DNA of 45,094 bases, from NCBI GenBank assembly GCA_905234145.1, contig CAJOGK010000008.1, positions 1 to 45,094 of the forward strand. The letters are read 5' to 3'. This document shows, piece by piece, positions 1 to 8,290 of this stretch. Origin of the DNA: an uncultured Prevotella sp. GTDB lineage: Bacteria > Bacteroidota > Bacteroidia > Bacteroidales > Bacteroidaceae. Under the pieces are notes generated by a model that was not told where the DNA came from, did no database searches, and saw only the letters and a list, made by a program, of their open reading frames with translations. The translations under genes and the position numbers were made by a program. Positions within the stretch are counted from its first letter, which is position 1; the number at the start of each line of letters is the position of its first letter.

Positions 1-828
1 CTTGTCACCGTTGATGTCCACGATGTTGTCCGTCGTCAGGTTCTTCACGTCGATGAACGAGAGGGCGGTGAAGCACACGAATACAAAAATGTCACGAACA
101 AAGGCGAGATTGTCATCCTCGAACTCATGGGTTACGACGGCCTTCAGTTCATCTTCGGTCAGGAACTCCCTTTCCTTGCAATTAGGGCTGATGTGGAACT
201 GCGCAAACGGGGTACGGGGAATCTTGCCGTTGTAGTGTGCTCTCAGAACAACACCTTTCAGCCACATGCACCGCTGCCAAATAGTGCCATTAGCCAGTCC
301 TCGGTCTGTGCTGAGATAGGCGGCAAAGTCCTTGATAAACTCTGGTGTCAGTTCAAGCATTGACATATCTGTACGGCGGTAGTGCGACTGGATAAAATCT
401 GCCACATCCTTTCTTGACCGCTCCATAGCCCAAAGTGTGCTTGCAGCCCTGTCCTTGCCCACACGTTTCTTCTGATTGGCGATGTCCTTGCCGAAAGCAC
501 TCAATAATGTCTCGTACTCGCTCCCAAAACCCTGATAGGAATTGCGCACCATCTCTGCCGTCACAAAAGCCTCGCGATCCGACAGGTGCTGATAGTGCTT
601 GATAATTTGCGCCTTGATATTATCAAGTTCGCGGTTAATCTGCAACGCCTCCTTGCTACGGCCTTTGGCACTATTGCCCTTTACATCCCACAAATCAAGC
701 GGAATCGTCTTCTTACAACTAAACTGGCTCTGGGTGCCGTTAATCGTAACCCTGCCCATAACTGGCACCACACCGTTCTTCCCTTTACTCTTGTTCACAT
801 AGAACAGAATGTTGAAAGTACTTCTCAT
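1..828 (-). CDS. Tyrosine recombinase/integrase, C-terminus outside window
   Basis: This is a site-specific recombinase that would integrate and excise the mobile element it sits in. The visible 276 residues begin MRSTFNILFYVNKSKGK, typical of the N-terminal arm-binding region of Bacteroidetes integrases. A SAM-like core-binding domain follows (about 105-210, with the SMLELTPEFIKDFAAYLS segment), then the start of the catalytic domain (from about 225, EREFLTEDELKAVV). The box I region reads CFTALSFIDVKNL with Ser257 where most tyrosine recombinases have the first catalytic Arg. The CTnDOT integrase is known to share this substitution. The remaining catalytic residues, including the Tyr, lie beyond position 1. 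The start at 828 is preceded by AAAGGAG and a TAGTTTTG promoter element. It is divergent from the HU-like gene. Confidence 0.9.
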   Translation of the reverse strand, partial: MRSTFNILFYVNKSKGKNGVVPVMGRVTINGTQSQFSCKKTIPLDLWDVKGNSAKGRSKEALQINRELDNIKAQIIKHYQHLSDREAFVTAEMVRNSYQGFGSEYETLLSAFGKDIANQKKRVGKDRAASTLWAMERSRKDVADFIQSHYRRTDMSMLELTPEFIKDFAAYLSTDRGLANGTIWQRCMWLKGVVLRAHYNGKIPRTPFAQFHISPNCKEREFLTEDELKAVVTHEFEDDNLAFVRDIFVFVCFTALSFIDVKNLTTDNIVDINGDK

Positions 829-857
829 GTTTCTTACTCCTTTTTTAATTTTGGCTG

Positions 858-865
858 CAAAACTA
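858..865 (-). promoter_or_regulatory. -7 element of integrase promoter
   Basis: On the minus strand this reads TAGTTTTG, matching the Bacteroidetes TAnnTTTG box, about 30 bases upstream of the integrase ATG. No convincing -33 TTTG was found at the usual distance. Confidence 0.5.
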
Positions 866-1138
866 CTATCTTTTTAGGCATCCATCGCTATGCAAAATAT
901 GTGGAATAAGAAACGGGCGGTGAAAGGTGCGTCATTCTTCACTATTTTGAAGGGGTACTTTTCTCGTTCCCAAGGTCATAAATTGGGTTACGATTTGGCA
1001 ACCTAACTCCTTCACCAATCCTCCCCAATTTGCTTTTAGTCCAAATTTGAACTTCCCCGTTTTTCCCCATCTTGCCTTTATTTTAGGCCGAATTGCATTA
1101 ATCTTCCAAAATCCGTTACCAATTACAACTTTTTTTCG
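866..1138. other. Gene-free stretch between integrase and HU-like gene
   Basis: The divergent spacer between the integrase start (828) and the HU-like gene (1258) is about 430 bases. I see no credible gene in it. Small frames on both strands have no recognisable protein. Apart from the promoter-like boxes listed separately, nothing structured was recognised. It is a plausible place for integrase or excision control sites, but no attachment core could be identified. Confidence 0.4.
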
Positions 1139-1146
1139 TAACTTTG
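1139..1146 (+). promoter_or_regulatory. Upstream TAACTTTG promoter-like box
   Basis: TAACTTTG matches the TAnnTTTG -7 consensus. It lies in a 15-base string, TTTTCGTAACTTTGC, repeated exactly at the second box 83 bases downstream. It may be a second promoter for the HU-like gene. Confidence 0.45.
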
Positions 1147-1221
1147 CCGTCTGCAACGGCGAACTTACTCCGTCTCGACAAAAAAAGAAGCGAGTTTCTT
1201 TATTTTGTGCTCGACTTTTCG

Positions 1222-1229
1222 TAACTTTG
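1222..1229 (+). promoter_or_regulatory. -7 element of HU-like gene promoter
   Basis: TAACTTTG lies 28 bases before the ATG of the HU-like gene, the expected position for a Bacteroidetes promoter. The surrounding 15 bases duplicate those at 1133-1147. Confidence 0.6.
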
Positions 1230-1257
1230 CAGGCTAAAAATTAAACGAATTTGAAAA

Positions 1258-1881
1258 ATGCCAAGAAAGAATAAAGGAATGTGGTATGAGGTTCACCCTA
1301 CGCCTGTAAAGGGAGAGGACGGGAAGAACCTGGTTTACGTCCGTCCGAAAAGCGGACTGAAAATGACAATGAAGCAATTGGAGAGTTACTGCGAACGCAA
1401 CTACTCCCTTCGCTATGGTGAGATGAGCCGTGCTTTCGATATGTTTATCAGAGCAGCAGGATGGTTTCTGGCCGAGGGTTATCGCATAGAGACACCCATC
1501 GGCTCGTTTGCCCCCAAGTTGTCGCTGGCAAAGCAGATTACTGACCCCGATATGGTGAAAGACCGTGATGTGAGACTCGAGGGCGTGGAATATAACCCCA
1601 GCAAGCTGTGGGACAAGGAGATCGACAAGTGGCTCGACGGATTCCGTCGATGGCAGAATCCTGACACCCAGGAAATACTGGCCGATAAGGAGAAACTGGA
1701 GCAGATAATGAGGGATTGCATCCAGCAGCATCATGGCTATATCACGGCAGGCATGTTCTCAAGGGCCTCTGGGCTTACTCTCTATTCCGCCCGCAAGCAA
1801 CTGAACGAGTGGACCAAGGGCGACGTGCCTTTGCTACTGAAAACGCCTAGGGGTAAAGAGCACATCTACACGGAACTCTAA
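1258..1881 (+). CDS. HU-like DNA-binding protein with C-terminal helix-turn-helix-like part
   Basis: This 207-residue protein has an N-terminal half resembling the Bacteroidetes HU-related histone-like family. It has an opening beta segment (WYEVHPTPVKGEDGKNLVYVRP), a helical stretch with GEMSRAFDMFIRAAGWFLAEG, and then IETPIGSFAPKLS, which corresponds to the HU arm. The C-terminal part (about 140-207, HHGYITAGMFSRASGLTLYSARKQLNEW) looks like a winged helix or helix-turn-helix, so this is longer than plain HU (about 90 residues). It probably binds the element's own control DNA or bends it for recombination or replication. It is the first rightward gene of the element and lies just upstream of the palindromes at 2073-2234. 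The function is inferred from the fold and the context. Confidence 0.75.
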   Translation: MPRKNKGMWYEVHPTPVKGEDGKNLVYVRPKSGLKMTMKQLESYCERNYSLRYGEMSRAFDMFIRAAGWFLAEGYRIETPIGSFAPKLSLAKQITDPDMVKDRDVRLEGVEYNPSKLWDKEIDKWLDGFRRWQNPDTQEILADKEKLEQIMRDCIQQHHGYITAGMFSRASGLTLYSARKQLNEWTKGDVPLLLKTPRGKEHIYTEL

Positions 1882-1937
1882 GATGATGCTTGTGTTTGAA
1901 AGCGTTTCAAATTGGGCATAGTCGAACATTTGTTTGC

Positions 1938-1986
1938 GTATAGGCGCACAATCGTTTGGGTATAGGCAAACGATTACTCCATAGGC
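1938..1986. repeat. Iteron-like repeats with inverted repeat
   Basis: GTATAGGC occurs at 1938-1945 and 1960-1967, and a related CATAGGC at 1980-1986, spaced about 20-22 bases. Around the second copy, AATCGTTTG (1950-1958) and CAAACGATT (1967-1975) form a perfect 9-base inverted repeat with an 8-base loop. The position between a DNA-binding gene and a primase-helicase would suit a replication origin or an operator. This is inference. Confidence 0.45.
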
Positions 1987-2072
1987 TATTCGCCCTTGCT
2001 CCCCGTGGTGTTTGTACCTGCCAGGACTAGTAATCGTCCCTCAAAGCATTAGTTTCTGCAATCGAACAAAAT

Positions 2073-2113
2073 GGTCACACATTGGTCACGGTCACAGCTG
2101 TGACCATGTGACC
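2073..2113. repeat. GGTCAC cluster, first palindrome copy
   Basis: GGTCAC occurs at 2073-2078 and 2084-2089. The 16-base perfect palindrome GGTCACAGCTGTGACC follows at 2090-2105, then ATGTGACC. The left arm lacks the AT found in the second copy, so the symmetry is imperfect. The bases after it (AGAACGAAA) also recur after the second copy, so the unit seems duplicated. Confidence 0.7.
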
Positions 2114-2202
2114 GCAGAGAGAACGAAAGCAAGATAAGCACATTATAACTTATTGATATTCAAATAGTTTTAATTAGCAACAGAATCACTCTAATAGTTA
2201 TT

Positions 2203-2234
2203 GGTCACATGGTCACAGCTGTGACCATGTGACC
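2203..2234. repeat. Perfect 32-base palindrome upstream of the unknown gene
   Basis: The 32 bases are their own reverse complement, centred between 2218 and 2219. They consist of nested GGTCAC half-sites around GGTCACAGCTGTGACC. The palindrome ends 20 bases before the ATG at 2255, so a protein bound here would control that gene and probably the primase. It could also be a mobilisation or replication site. It is a second, more symmetric copy of the 2073-2113 cluster. Confidence 0.75.
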
Positions 2235-2254
2235 GAAAGAACGAAAAAGAAGAT

Positions 2255-3703
2255 ATGACGACAGAAGAAATAAAGAGAATCGTAGACGATGAGCGCGCTG
2301 AGCAACTGACTGCCCAGTTGTGCCATCATTGGGAAGTGGCCACTGAGCGACTGGATGACTTGGCTCAGGAATTGACCACTGATATGAATACCTGCATCGA
2401 GGCAGAGATATATGCCGCTATCATGCGTATGCAAAATGCAGTGATGGCCCTGATGGAACTGAACATGATTCCAACGGCCTACCTGTTTTCAGAGTATCTC
2501 GACCGCATCGGAAACACCGTTGCAGACAATCGTATCCGCAAGTCGGTCATGACATTGATGGAACGGCTGATTGGCGAAAAGCCTAAAAAGCAGCAAGGTG
2601 CTTTCTTTGATTTGGTTACCAAGTCGATAGCCCACCACTTCGCTATGCCGCAACATAAACAGGAGGCTATCGTTCAGAAAGCAGATCCCCTTCAGTACAT
2701 GTTCTCAGTTTGTGCCCAGTATCTGAATCCCGACGACCTGATGATGCTGATCTCTGTGGTTCAGAACATCAAGACGGAGGGCGAGATGATGAATCAGGAA
2801 GAGACGAACGACTTTCTGAAGAACTTGCGCCAGACGATGGAAACGATAGACGGCCAGATGAATGAGAGCCTGCAGATGATGCTGATATGGCTGTTCTTAC
2901 TGATGCTGTTGCCAGGGCTGCTGGTTAGTCTGATGAAGCAAAGCCGAAACAACAGCAAGGCAATGGCCCAATTATTTAAAGATGTACTCTGGCGCGTACG
3001 CGAAAGCAACACGTGGTGGAACTACTGGAAAGAGCATCGCGATACGCTCCGGGTGATAAACGATTGTGGTTCGTGGAAAGACATCATGACAGCCGAACGC
3101 ACCAAGGAACTCTCAGAACTGGGGCAAGTGTCTGGAGGCCTGTTTGCCAAGTGGACCAATGATTACGAGGTTTTCGAGGAGGAATTCCTCAATGCAGGCC
3201 TTGACGACGAGGCCCTCCGCCACTTTATCTTCCATCTGGCTGCACTCTATGAAATCACCAGAGAAATTGACCCTACAACGAGATACGGCTATGAACAGCT
3301 GATTAACGACGAACTACAAAAGGTGGGCGAAGCCGTACTGTCAGCTGCTGGAAAACTACAGGATTTGGTAGACAACGCATGGTTTCCGCATTATGAAGCG
3401 ATGTGGAAGGATTTGGTTCAGAGCGAAATTATCTTTGCCCATCTGAGAGTAACACGTAAGAGTCCGCACAACAATCTGTTTACGGCACGTTTCTTCTGCC
3501 ACTTGGTGGGAGAAATGAAAAAGCGCGCCGTCTTTGGAGGCCATTCCGACATGGATTTGGCTAAAAAAATAGCAGAAACGCAGTTTGTAGACACATTTAG
3601 GAAGAATATTCAGGAAGGAATGAACAATGAGGATTCTTTTACAAAATCAGAATTCGACACTATCTATCTGAAATACAACAACTTAGCGCATCCTAAGCAA
3701 TAG
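2255..3703 (+). CDS. Unknown element protein with one membrane-like segment
   Basis: This is a 482-residue protein that I do not recognise. It is largely helical by composition. There is one strongly hydrophobic stretch at about residues 207-229 (LIWLFLLMLLPGLLV), flanked by a helical N-terminal half (MTTEEIKRIVDDERAEQL and on) and a C-terminal half rich in aromatic and acidic residues. No nuclease, ATPase or helix-turn-helix motif was seen. It starts 20 bases after the 32-base palindrome and ends with TAG. The next gene is in the same reading frame, with no further stop between them. The context (integrase, HU-like, primase-helicase) suggests a mobile-element maintenance or regulatory role, but that is a guess. 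Confidence 0.7.
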   Translation: MTTEEIKRIVDDERAEQLTAQLCHHWEVATERLDDLAQELTTDMNTCIEAEIYAAIMRMQNAVMALMELNMIPTAYLFSEYLDRIGNTVADNRIRKSVMTLMERLIGEKPKKQQGAFFDLVTKSIAHHFAMPQHKQEAIVQKADPLQYMFSVCAQYLNPDDLMMLISVVQNIKTEGEMMNQEETNDFLKNLRQTMETIDGQMNESLQMMLIWLFLLMLLPGLLVSLMKQSRNNSKAMAQLFKDVLWRVRESNTWWNYWKEHRDTLRVINDCGSWKDIMTAERTKELSELGQVSGGLFAKWTNDYEVFEEEFLNAGLDDEALRHFIFHLAALYEITREIDPTTRYGYEQLINDELQKVGEAVLSAAGKLQDLVDNAWFPHYEAMWKDLVQSEIIFAHLRVTRKSPHNNLFTARFFCHLVGEMKKRAVFGGHSDMDLAKKIAETQFVDTFRKNIQEGMNNEDSFTKSEFDTIYLKYNNLAHPKQ

Positions 3704-3743
3704 TTGCACTTTTTCCAAAAATTATCCCATTTTTTAAGTGCAA
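3704..3743. repeat. Inverted repeat between the unknown gene and the primase
   Basis: TTGCACTT (3704-3711) and AAGTGCAA (3736-3743) are perfect complements separated by 24 A/T-rich bases. The left arm begins directly after the TAG stop of the upstream gene. It might form a hairpin in the message that tunes translation of the primase. The loop is rather long for a terminator and there is no T-tract. Confidence 0.45.
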
Positions 3744-3769
3744 CGTCCCTTGTGAAATTTGCCGCCGAT

Positions 3770-5929
3770 ATGATACAGTTTGCATCATCCTTTAGCGGCA
3801 AGCCTCGCAAGGCGAGCATGGCTGCTTACCGTCAACTGCTGGCGGAGAATCACGTAGAGGAAATCCTCACAGACGTGAAGCAGAACAAGAATTTGAACCG
3901 CAAGAAAGAGCTGCCAGTATGGTTGCCTCTTGCAGAGTCATTTAACAATGGTACACGTAAGGCCGAAGATGCGGTGCCCTCAGGACTTTTCTTCCTCGAC
4001 ATCGACGAGAAGGGCTTGACAGAGCAGCTTTGGAATAAGGTACGCGAGGAGAATCTCATCGAGGCGTTCCGAATCGTCTACTTTGCCGAGAGTGCTGGCG
4101 GCGGAACCCACATCTGGGCTTGGCGTACACCAGGACTTTCTATCGAGGAGGACATCCAGAAGTTGGCTAGTCGCCTGGGGGTTACTTACGATTCGCATGT
4201 TACCGACCTGGCCCGCTGTTGCTTCATGGTGAGCGAACAGTATGTGAAGTTGCTCGACCCCATCGTCTTCGAAGAATCAGAGTGGAAAGAGGAAAGTGGA
4301 AAGAAGACAGACTCTTCCGCACCAGTCTCTGACACTCCAACTAATCTCTCACCTCTAAACACCAACCCCTCACCTCTAAATTACAAGGGCATTCCTTACG
4401 AGAACATCGTTCAGGCCTTGCTTTGGAAACTGGGTTATGGCGATGCACCTGCTGAGGGAGAGCGCAATATGGCCCTTTACACCATGAGCCGCTATCTGCG
4501 CTTTATCTGCGACTTCGATGAGCAGAAGCTCTATGCCATCCTGCCTCACTGGGGACTGTCTGATCATGAGGTACTGTCTACCATCAAGAGTGCCGTCAGC
4601 AGTGTCCGTCCTGCTGGCATTCCTTCTCAGATGAATGAGGTGCTTTCTACGTTGGGGGCAACGATGGAAACAGAGGCCGAGCCTGTCGATGAATCGCCTA
4701 TTACTGCTGTGAGCGAAGAGTTGCCTGGCATCCTTCAAGACCTTTCTGATCATGCGCCAGAGGAGTTCCGTGAGGCCACTCTGATAGCAGCCATGCCCAT
4801 GCTGGGCACGCTGGCCACAGGCATCCGAGCCAAGTATCGCGACGGCAAGCTGAACTCTCCTAGTTTCCTTGTGGATATCGAGGCACCTCAGGCCACTGGT
4901 AAGTCGTTTGTTGACAGTGAGTTCGAGCTGCTGATGGATCCCATCATCAAGCAAGACGAAGTGGAATGGCAGAAAGAAATCGAGTATTCGTTGGCTAAGA
5001 AAGACGGTCAGGATGTGGAGAATCCTTGTGCAGCTATCCGCATCATCGAGCCCAACATCGGCGTTTCGGCCTTTTTGGAGCGAGCGCTCTATGCCAAGGG
5101 CAAGCACCTCTTTACCTATGCCCCTGAGATTGAGACTGTTCTGAAGAACAACAAGGGCGGAGCATGGACAGAAAAGAACGATCTGTTCCGACTGGCCTAC
5201 GACAACAAGCCCTGGGGACAGCATCGCATTTCGAAGGATTCTTTCTCTGGCAAGGTCACCCTCTATTACAATATGGTGATGTGCGGCACGCCCAACAAGT
5301 GCAGGGCTTTCTTCGCTGATGCCGAGAGTGGCTTGGTAAGCCGAGTAACCCCAGTACTTTTGCCAGATATGGTGGGAGCCAAGATGCCGCATTTCAAGGC
5401 TTGGACGAAGGAAGAGGAGGAAAAGGTAAAGCGCCAGTGCCTCTGCCTGATGGACGAGGAAGGCGAGGTGGACTTGCCACTGATTAATCAGGCCATCGAA
5501 GCCTGGGATGAGTCAAAGCGTCAGGAATATCTCCAGACGTTGCGCTATTCGCTCGATGTGCTTCGTCGTCGAGCTGCCCTCAATGGTTTCCGGGCAGGCA
5601 TTATCGCCTATCTGCTGGAGGGCAGGAAAGAAACGGAGCGAGCCATCAAGTTTGCCGTTTGGTATGCCGAGCGTTGTCTGCATTACCAGTTGATGATTTA
5701 TGGTGACAAGATCGATGCGCTTCATAATAATGCGCTAAGCCCGCAAGCTTCAAAGGGCAACATCCGCTATCTGGATGTGCTCCCCAAGGAGTTTACAAAA
5801 GAAGATTTGGTGAACCTCCGCCTGGCCAACCATGAGTCACCCGTAGTGAAGACAATCATCTACCGTTGGGTAAAAGAAGGCCTCATCAAAAAGACCGACT
5901 CCAATCTCTGGCAAAAGCTCCAATCATAA
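3770..5929 (+). CDS. Primase-helicase (BT4734-like domain plus DUF3987-like ATPase)
   Basis: From the ATG at 3770 this encodes 719 residues. Residues about 5-160 match the BT4734/VirE N-terminal primase-like domain, with the conserved SGLFFLDID (Asp77, Asp79) and an ESAGGGTHIW segment. A middle region (about 205-290) resembles the helical domain found after such primases. From about 320 the protein looks like the DUF3987/helicase family, with the Walker A-like EAPQATGKS (Lys378). The likely role is replication of the excised element. An in-frame TTG at 3704 would add 22 residues, but that stretch overlaps the inverted repeat, so I prefer the ATG. Residues about 188-205 (TNLSPLNTNPSPLN) are encoded by a low-complexity repeat island. 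A strong terminator follows the stop. Confidence 0.8.
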   Translation: MIQFASSFSGKPRKASMAAYRQLLAENHVEEILTDVKQNKNLNRKKELPVWLPLAESFNNGTRKAEDAVPSGLFFLDIDEKGLTEQLWNKVREENLIEAFRIVYFAESAGGGTHIWAWRTPGLSIEEDIQKLASRLGVTYDSHVTDLARCCFMVSEQYVKLLDPIVFEESEWKEESGKKTDSSAPVSDTPTNLSPLNTNPSPLNYKGIPYENIVQALLWKLGYGDAPAEGERNMALYTMSRYLRFICDFDEQKLYAILPHWGLSDHEVLSTIKSAVSSVRPAGIPSQMNEVLSTLGATMETEAEPVDESPITAVSEELPGILQDLSDHAPEEFREATLIAAMPMLGTLATGIRAKYRDGKLNSPSFLVDIEAPQATGKSFVDSEFELLMDPIIKQDEVEWQKEIEYSLAKKDGQDVENPCAAIRIIEPNIGVSAFLERALYAKGKHLFTYAPEIETVLKNNKGGAWTEKNDLFRLAYDNKPWGQHRISKDSFSGKVTLYYNMVMCGTPNKCRAFFADAESGLVSRVTPVLLPDMVGAKMPHFKAWTKEEEEKVKRQCLCLMDEEGEVDLPLINQAIEAWDESKRQEYLQTLRYSLDVLRRRAALNGFRAGIIAYLLEGRKETERAIKFAVWYAERCLHYQLMIYGDKIDALHNNALSPQASKGNIRYLDVLPKEFTKEDLVNLRLANHESPVVKTIIYRWVKEGLIKKTDSNLWQKLQS
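4331..4385 (+). repeat. In-frame CTCTAA/CCCCTCACCTCTAA repeat island (family A)
   Basis: Near-repeats of CTCACCTCTAA and CCCCTCACCTCTAA lie inside the primase-helicase gene, between its two main domains. They are read as TNLSPLNTNPSPLN. The same kind of sequence recurs twice inside the GH31 gene (9021-9060, 9931-9966). Confidence 0.65.
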
Positions 5930-5933
5930 ACGA

Positions 5934-5957
5934 GCCTCCCTTCGGGGAGGCTTTTTT
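5934..5957 (+). terminator. Intrinsic terminator after primase-helicase
   Basis: GCCTCCC (5934-5940) and GGGAGGC (5945-5951) form a 7-pair GC-rich stem with a TTCG tetraloop, followed by TTTTTT. It starts four bases after the stop codon. Confidence 0.92.
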
Positions 5958-6022
5958 AATTCGCAGGGCGAGTGCTGAGTTCCTTGCCAGTTTTATCATA
6001 GATGGATAACAGCATAAAAATA

Positions 6023-6067
6023 TGCACTGCAAAAACGGTCGAATTGTGCGACTATTTTTGCAGTGCA
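6023..6067 (-). terminator. Long hairpin downstream of GH2, possible terminator
   Basis: TGCACTGCAAAAA (6023-6035) and TTTTTGCAGTGCA (6055-6067) are a perfect 13-base inverted repeat. The stem is extended by GTCG/CGAC after a two-base mismatch. On the minus strand it lies 16 bases after the GH2 stop and is followed by TATTTTTATG, so it can end the leftward operon. The AT-rich inner stem is unusual for a terminator, and its place at the edge of the mobile element leaves other roles open. Confidence 0.6.
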
Positions 6068-6519
6068 AAGATATAAGTAGTTTTAAAACTCGATGACATC
6101 GGGCGAGAGGGTGGCAGATTTGGCGGTGAGGGAACCATGACCAGAGACTACCACGAGGCACTTGCCGAAGAAGGCTTTACGCTGGGCTGAGGGATAGGGA
6201 TTACTTGGTGTAGCCACGACGCGCATGCGCTCCATAGAGGTCTGACAGCCATTATCAGTAGCCAAAACGGTGCAATCGCCCTCGGAGATAAAATAAATCA
6301 AATCCTCGGCCCAAGGACAGAGATTACCATCCTTATCGACCACTTCGACAGAAATAAAGGTGGTTTCGCGGCCTACATAATCCTTCGAGAGACGGATCTT
6401 GGCAGGGGCACCAGCGGTACGGATGGTCTGAGAGCAAACCACCTTGCCATCCTTACGGCTAACGGCTTTTACCTCGCCCGGATCGAACGTTACGCGCCAA
6501 CCGACATGATATTCGGTGC

Positions 6520-6562
6520 ATAGCGGATAGCTGATAGCGGATAGTGGATAGTTATGATTACT
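6520..6562 (-). repeat. In-frame GATAGTGGATAG repeat island (family B) in GH2
   Basis: Tandem variants of (A/T)GCGGATAG and GTGGATAG end in GGATAGTTATGATTACT, 17 bases shared exactly with the island at 8256-8290. On the coding strand it is read as SNHNYPLSAISYPL. Confidence 0.65.
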
Positions 6563-8255
6563 CTTTTTGCGAATGCCTTGGGATACACCATTGATGAAGA
6601 GCTCTACCTCGTCGGCATTGTTATAGTAGCACCACATATCGATATAGTCGCCTGGCACCCAGTTCCAATGGGGGAAGAGGTGGAGCATGGGCTGCTGCGT
6701 CCACTCGCTCTGATACATGTAATAGCTATCCTTGGGAAAGCCAGCAAGGTCAATAATGCCGAAATAAGAGCTGCGCGCAGGGAAACCGTAAGGTGTAGGC
6801 TCACCGATATAATCGAAGCCCGTCCAAATAAACTGTCCGCCCACGTAAGGCGTATGCTTTACCACATCCCACGTTTCTTCGTGGGTAGAGCTCCACGAGG
6901 CGTGCATGTTATCGTAAGCAGAGCACATGAAGGTAGGGTCGGTATAGGGCAACCACCATTGCTTAGGAGCCACGAAAATAGAATCGGATGGCATCATGTA
7001 ATAGCCACGCGTTTGCAGGGCTGATACGCTCTCGGAGAAGATAAAGGGCTTGCCAGGGAAATTCTGAGGCACATCCTTTACCCACTGATGGTGGTAATTA
7101 AAGCCAATCACATCGATGGCACCACTCGTGGTTATTAGGCGAGGGTTCATTGCAACCAGCGAGTATGGGGCGCGAGGTATCGTAACGCTTCACAATCTCT
7201 GCGAGATGCTGTGTAAGCAGCGACTGCACGGAAAGCTCACCATCCTTGGCAAGCGTAGAGGCATCGTGACCGGCATTCAGAATCAGGTTGGCCTGTTCGA
7301 GGGTAAGTGTATCAGCCTCAGCACTGGACCACTGTTCGAGCACCTCGTTGCCAATGCTCCACATAAGGATGCTGGGATGGTTGCGGTCGCGAAGAATCAG
7401 GTCGGAAAGGTCGCGTTCGTGCCACTCGTCGAAGAAGCGGGCATAGTCGTTCTGCGTCTTCTTGCGTCGCCACATATCGAACGATTCATCCATCACAATC
7501 AATCCCATCGTATCACACATATTGAGCAATTCGGGTGCAGGAGGATTATGCGAGCTGCGGATAGCATTAACGCCCATGGCCTTGAGTTTGGTCAATTTAC
7601 GATGGAGGGCATCTTCGTTGAGGGCTGCACCCAAGCAACCAAAGTCGTGGTGCTCGCAAACGCCATTCAGCTTGAAATTCTTGCCATTAAGCCAGAAACC
7701 CGTCTGAGCATCGAACTTAAAGTCGCGAAAGCCCGTAGTGGTCTCTACTTCATCGATTACCTTGCCGCCCTGAATCACCTCCGTGCGTACCTTATATATA
7801 TTAGGAGTCTCGCACGACCACAACATCGGCTTCGAGACGTTGATGACAGACTTCACTCCCTTCGACGTACCGACCACCTTGCCATTAGGATCAAGAAGCG
7901 TATTTCTCACAATAGGGACTGTCCCTGTTGTGAGATTTTCGAGCGTCACCTCGATGGCGAGACGGCCCTTGCCCTTTGCAACGCTGCTGTTGGCATAGAC
8001 GCCCCAATGCTTTACGTGGATGGGATTGGTTTGCGTGAGCCACACATGGCGATAGATACCACAACCGCTATACCAGCGCGAATTAGGCTGGTCGGAATTA
8101 TCCACTCGCACCGCAACGACATTCTCGCCTGCCTTCACGTAAGGGGTGATATCGTACTCGAAGCTGGAATAGCCGTAAGGGCGATAGCCTACCTTCTGAC
8201 CATTGACATAAACGGTGGCATTCATGTAGACACCATCGAACTCAAGGAATAGTTT

Positions 8256-8290
8256 AGAGTTGATAGTGGATAGCGGATAGTTATGATTAC
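8256..8290 (-). repeat. In-frame GATAGTGGATAG repeat island (family B), second copy
   Basis: This has the same sequence type as 6520-6562 and the same orientation. It is read as SNHNYPLSTINSKL near the N-terminal sugar-binding domain of GH2. The two copies have GTGGATAG and GCGGATAG units in swapped order. Confidence 0.65.

Noticed and set aside
2..363. Two small plus-strand frames at the left edge
   Set aside because: They are on the reverse strand of the integrase and have no recognisable product.
4376..5392. A 338-residue frame on the minus strand within the primase-helicase
   Set aside because: It mirrors the true gene on the opposite strand, has no recognisable domain, and overlaps the Walker A region.
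7116..8252. A 378-residue frame on the plus strand within GH2
   Set aside because: It is opposite the well-supported glycosidase, and its composition is that of the reverse complement of a real gene.
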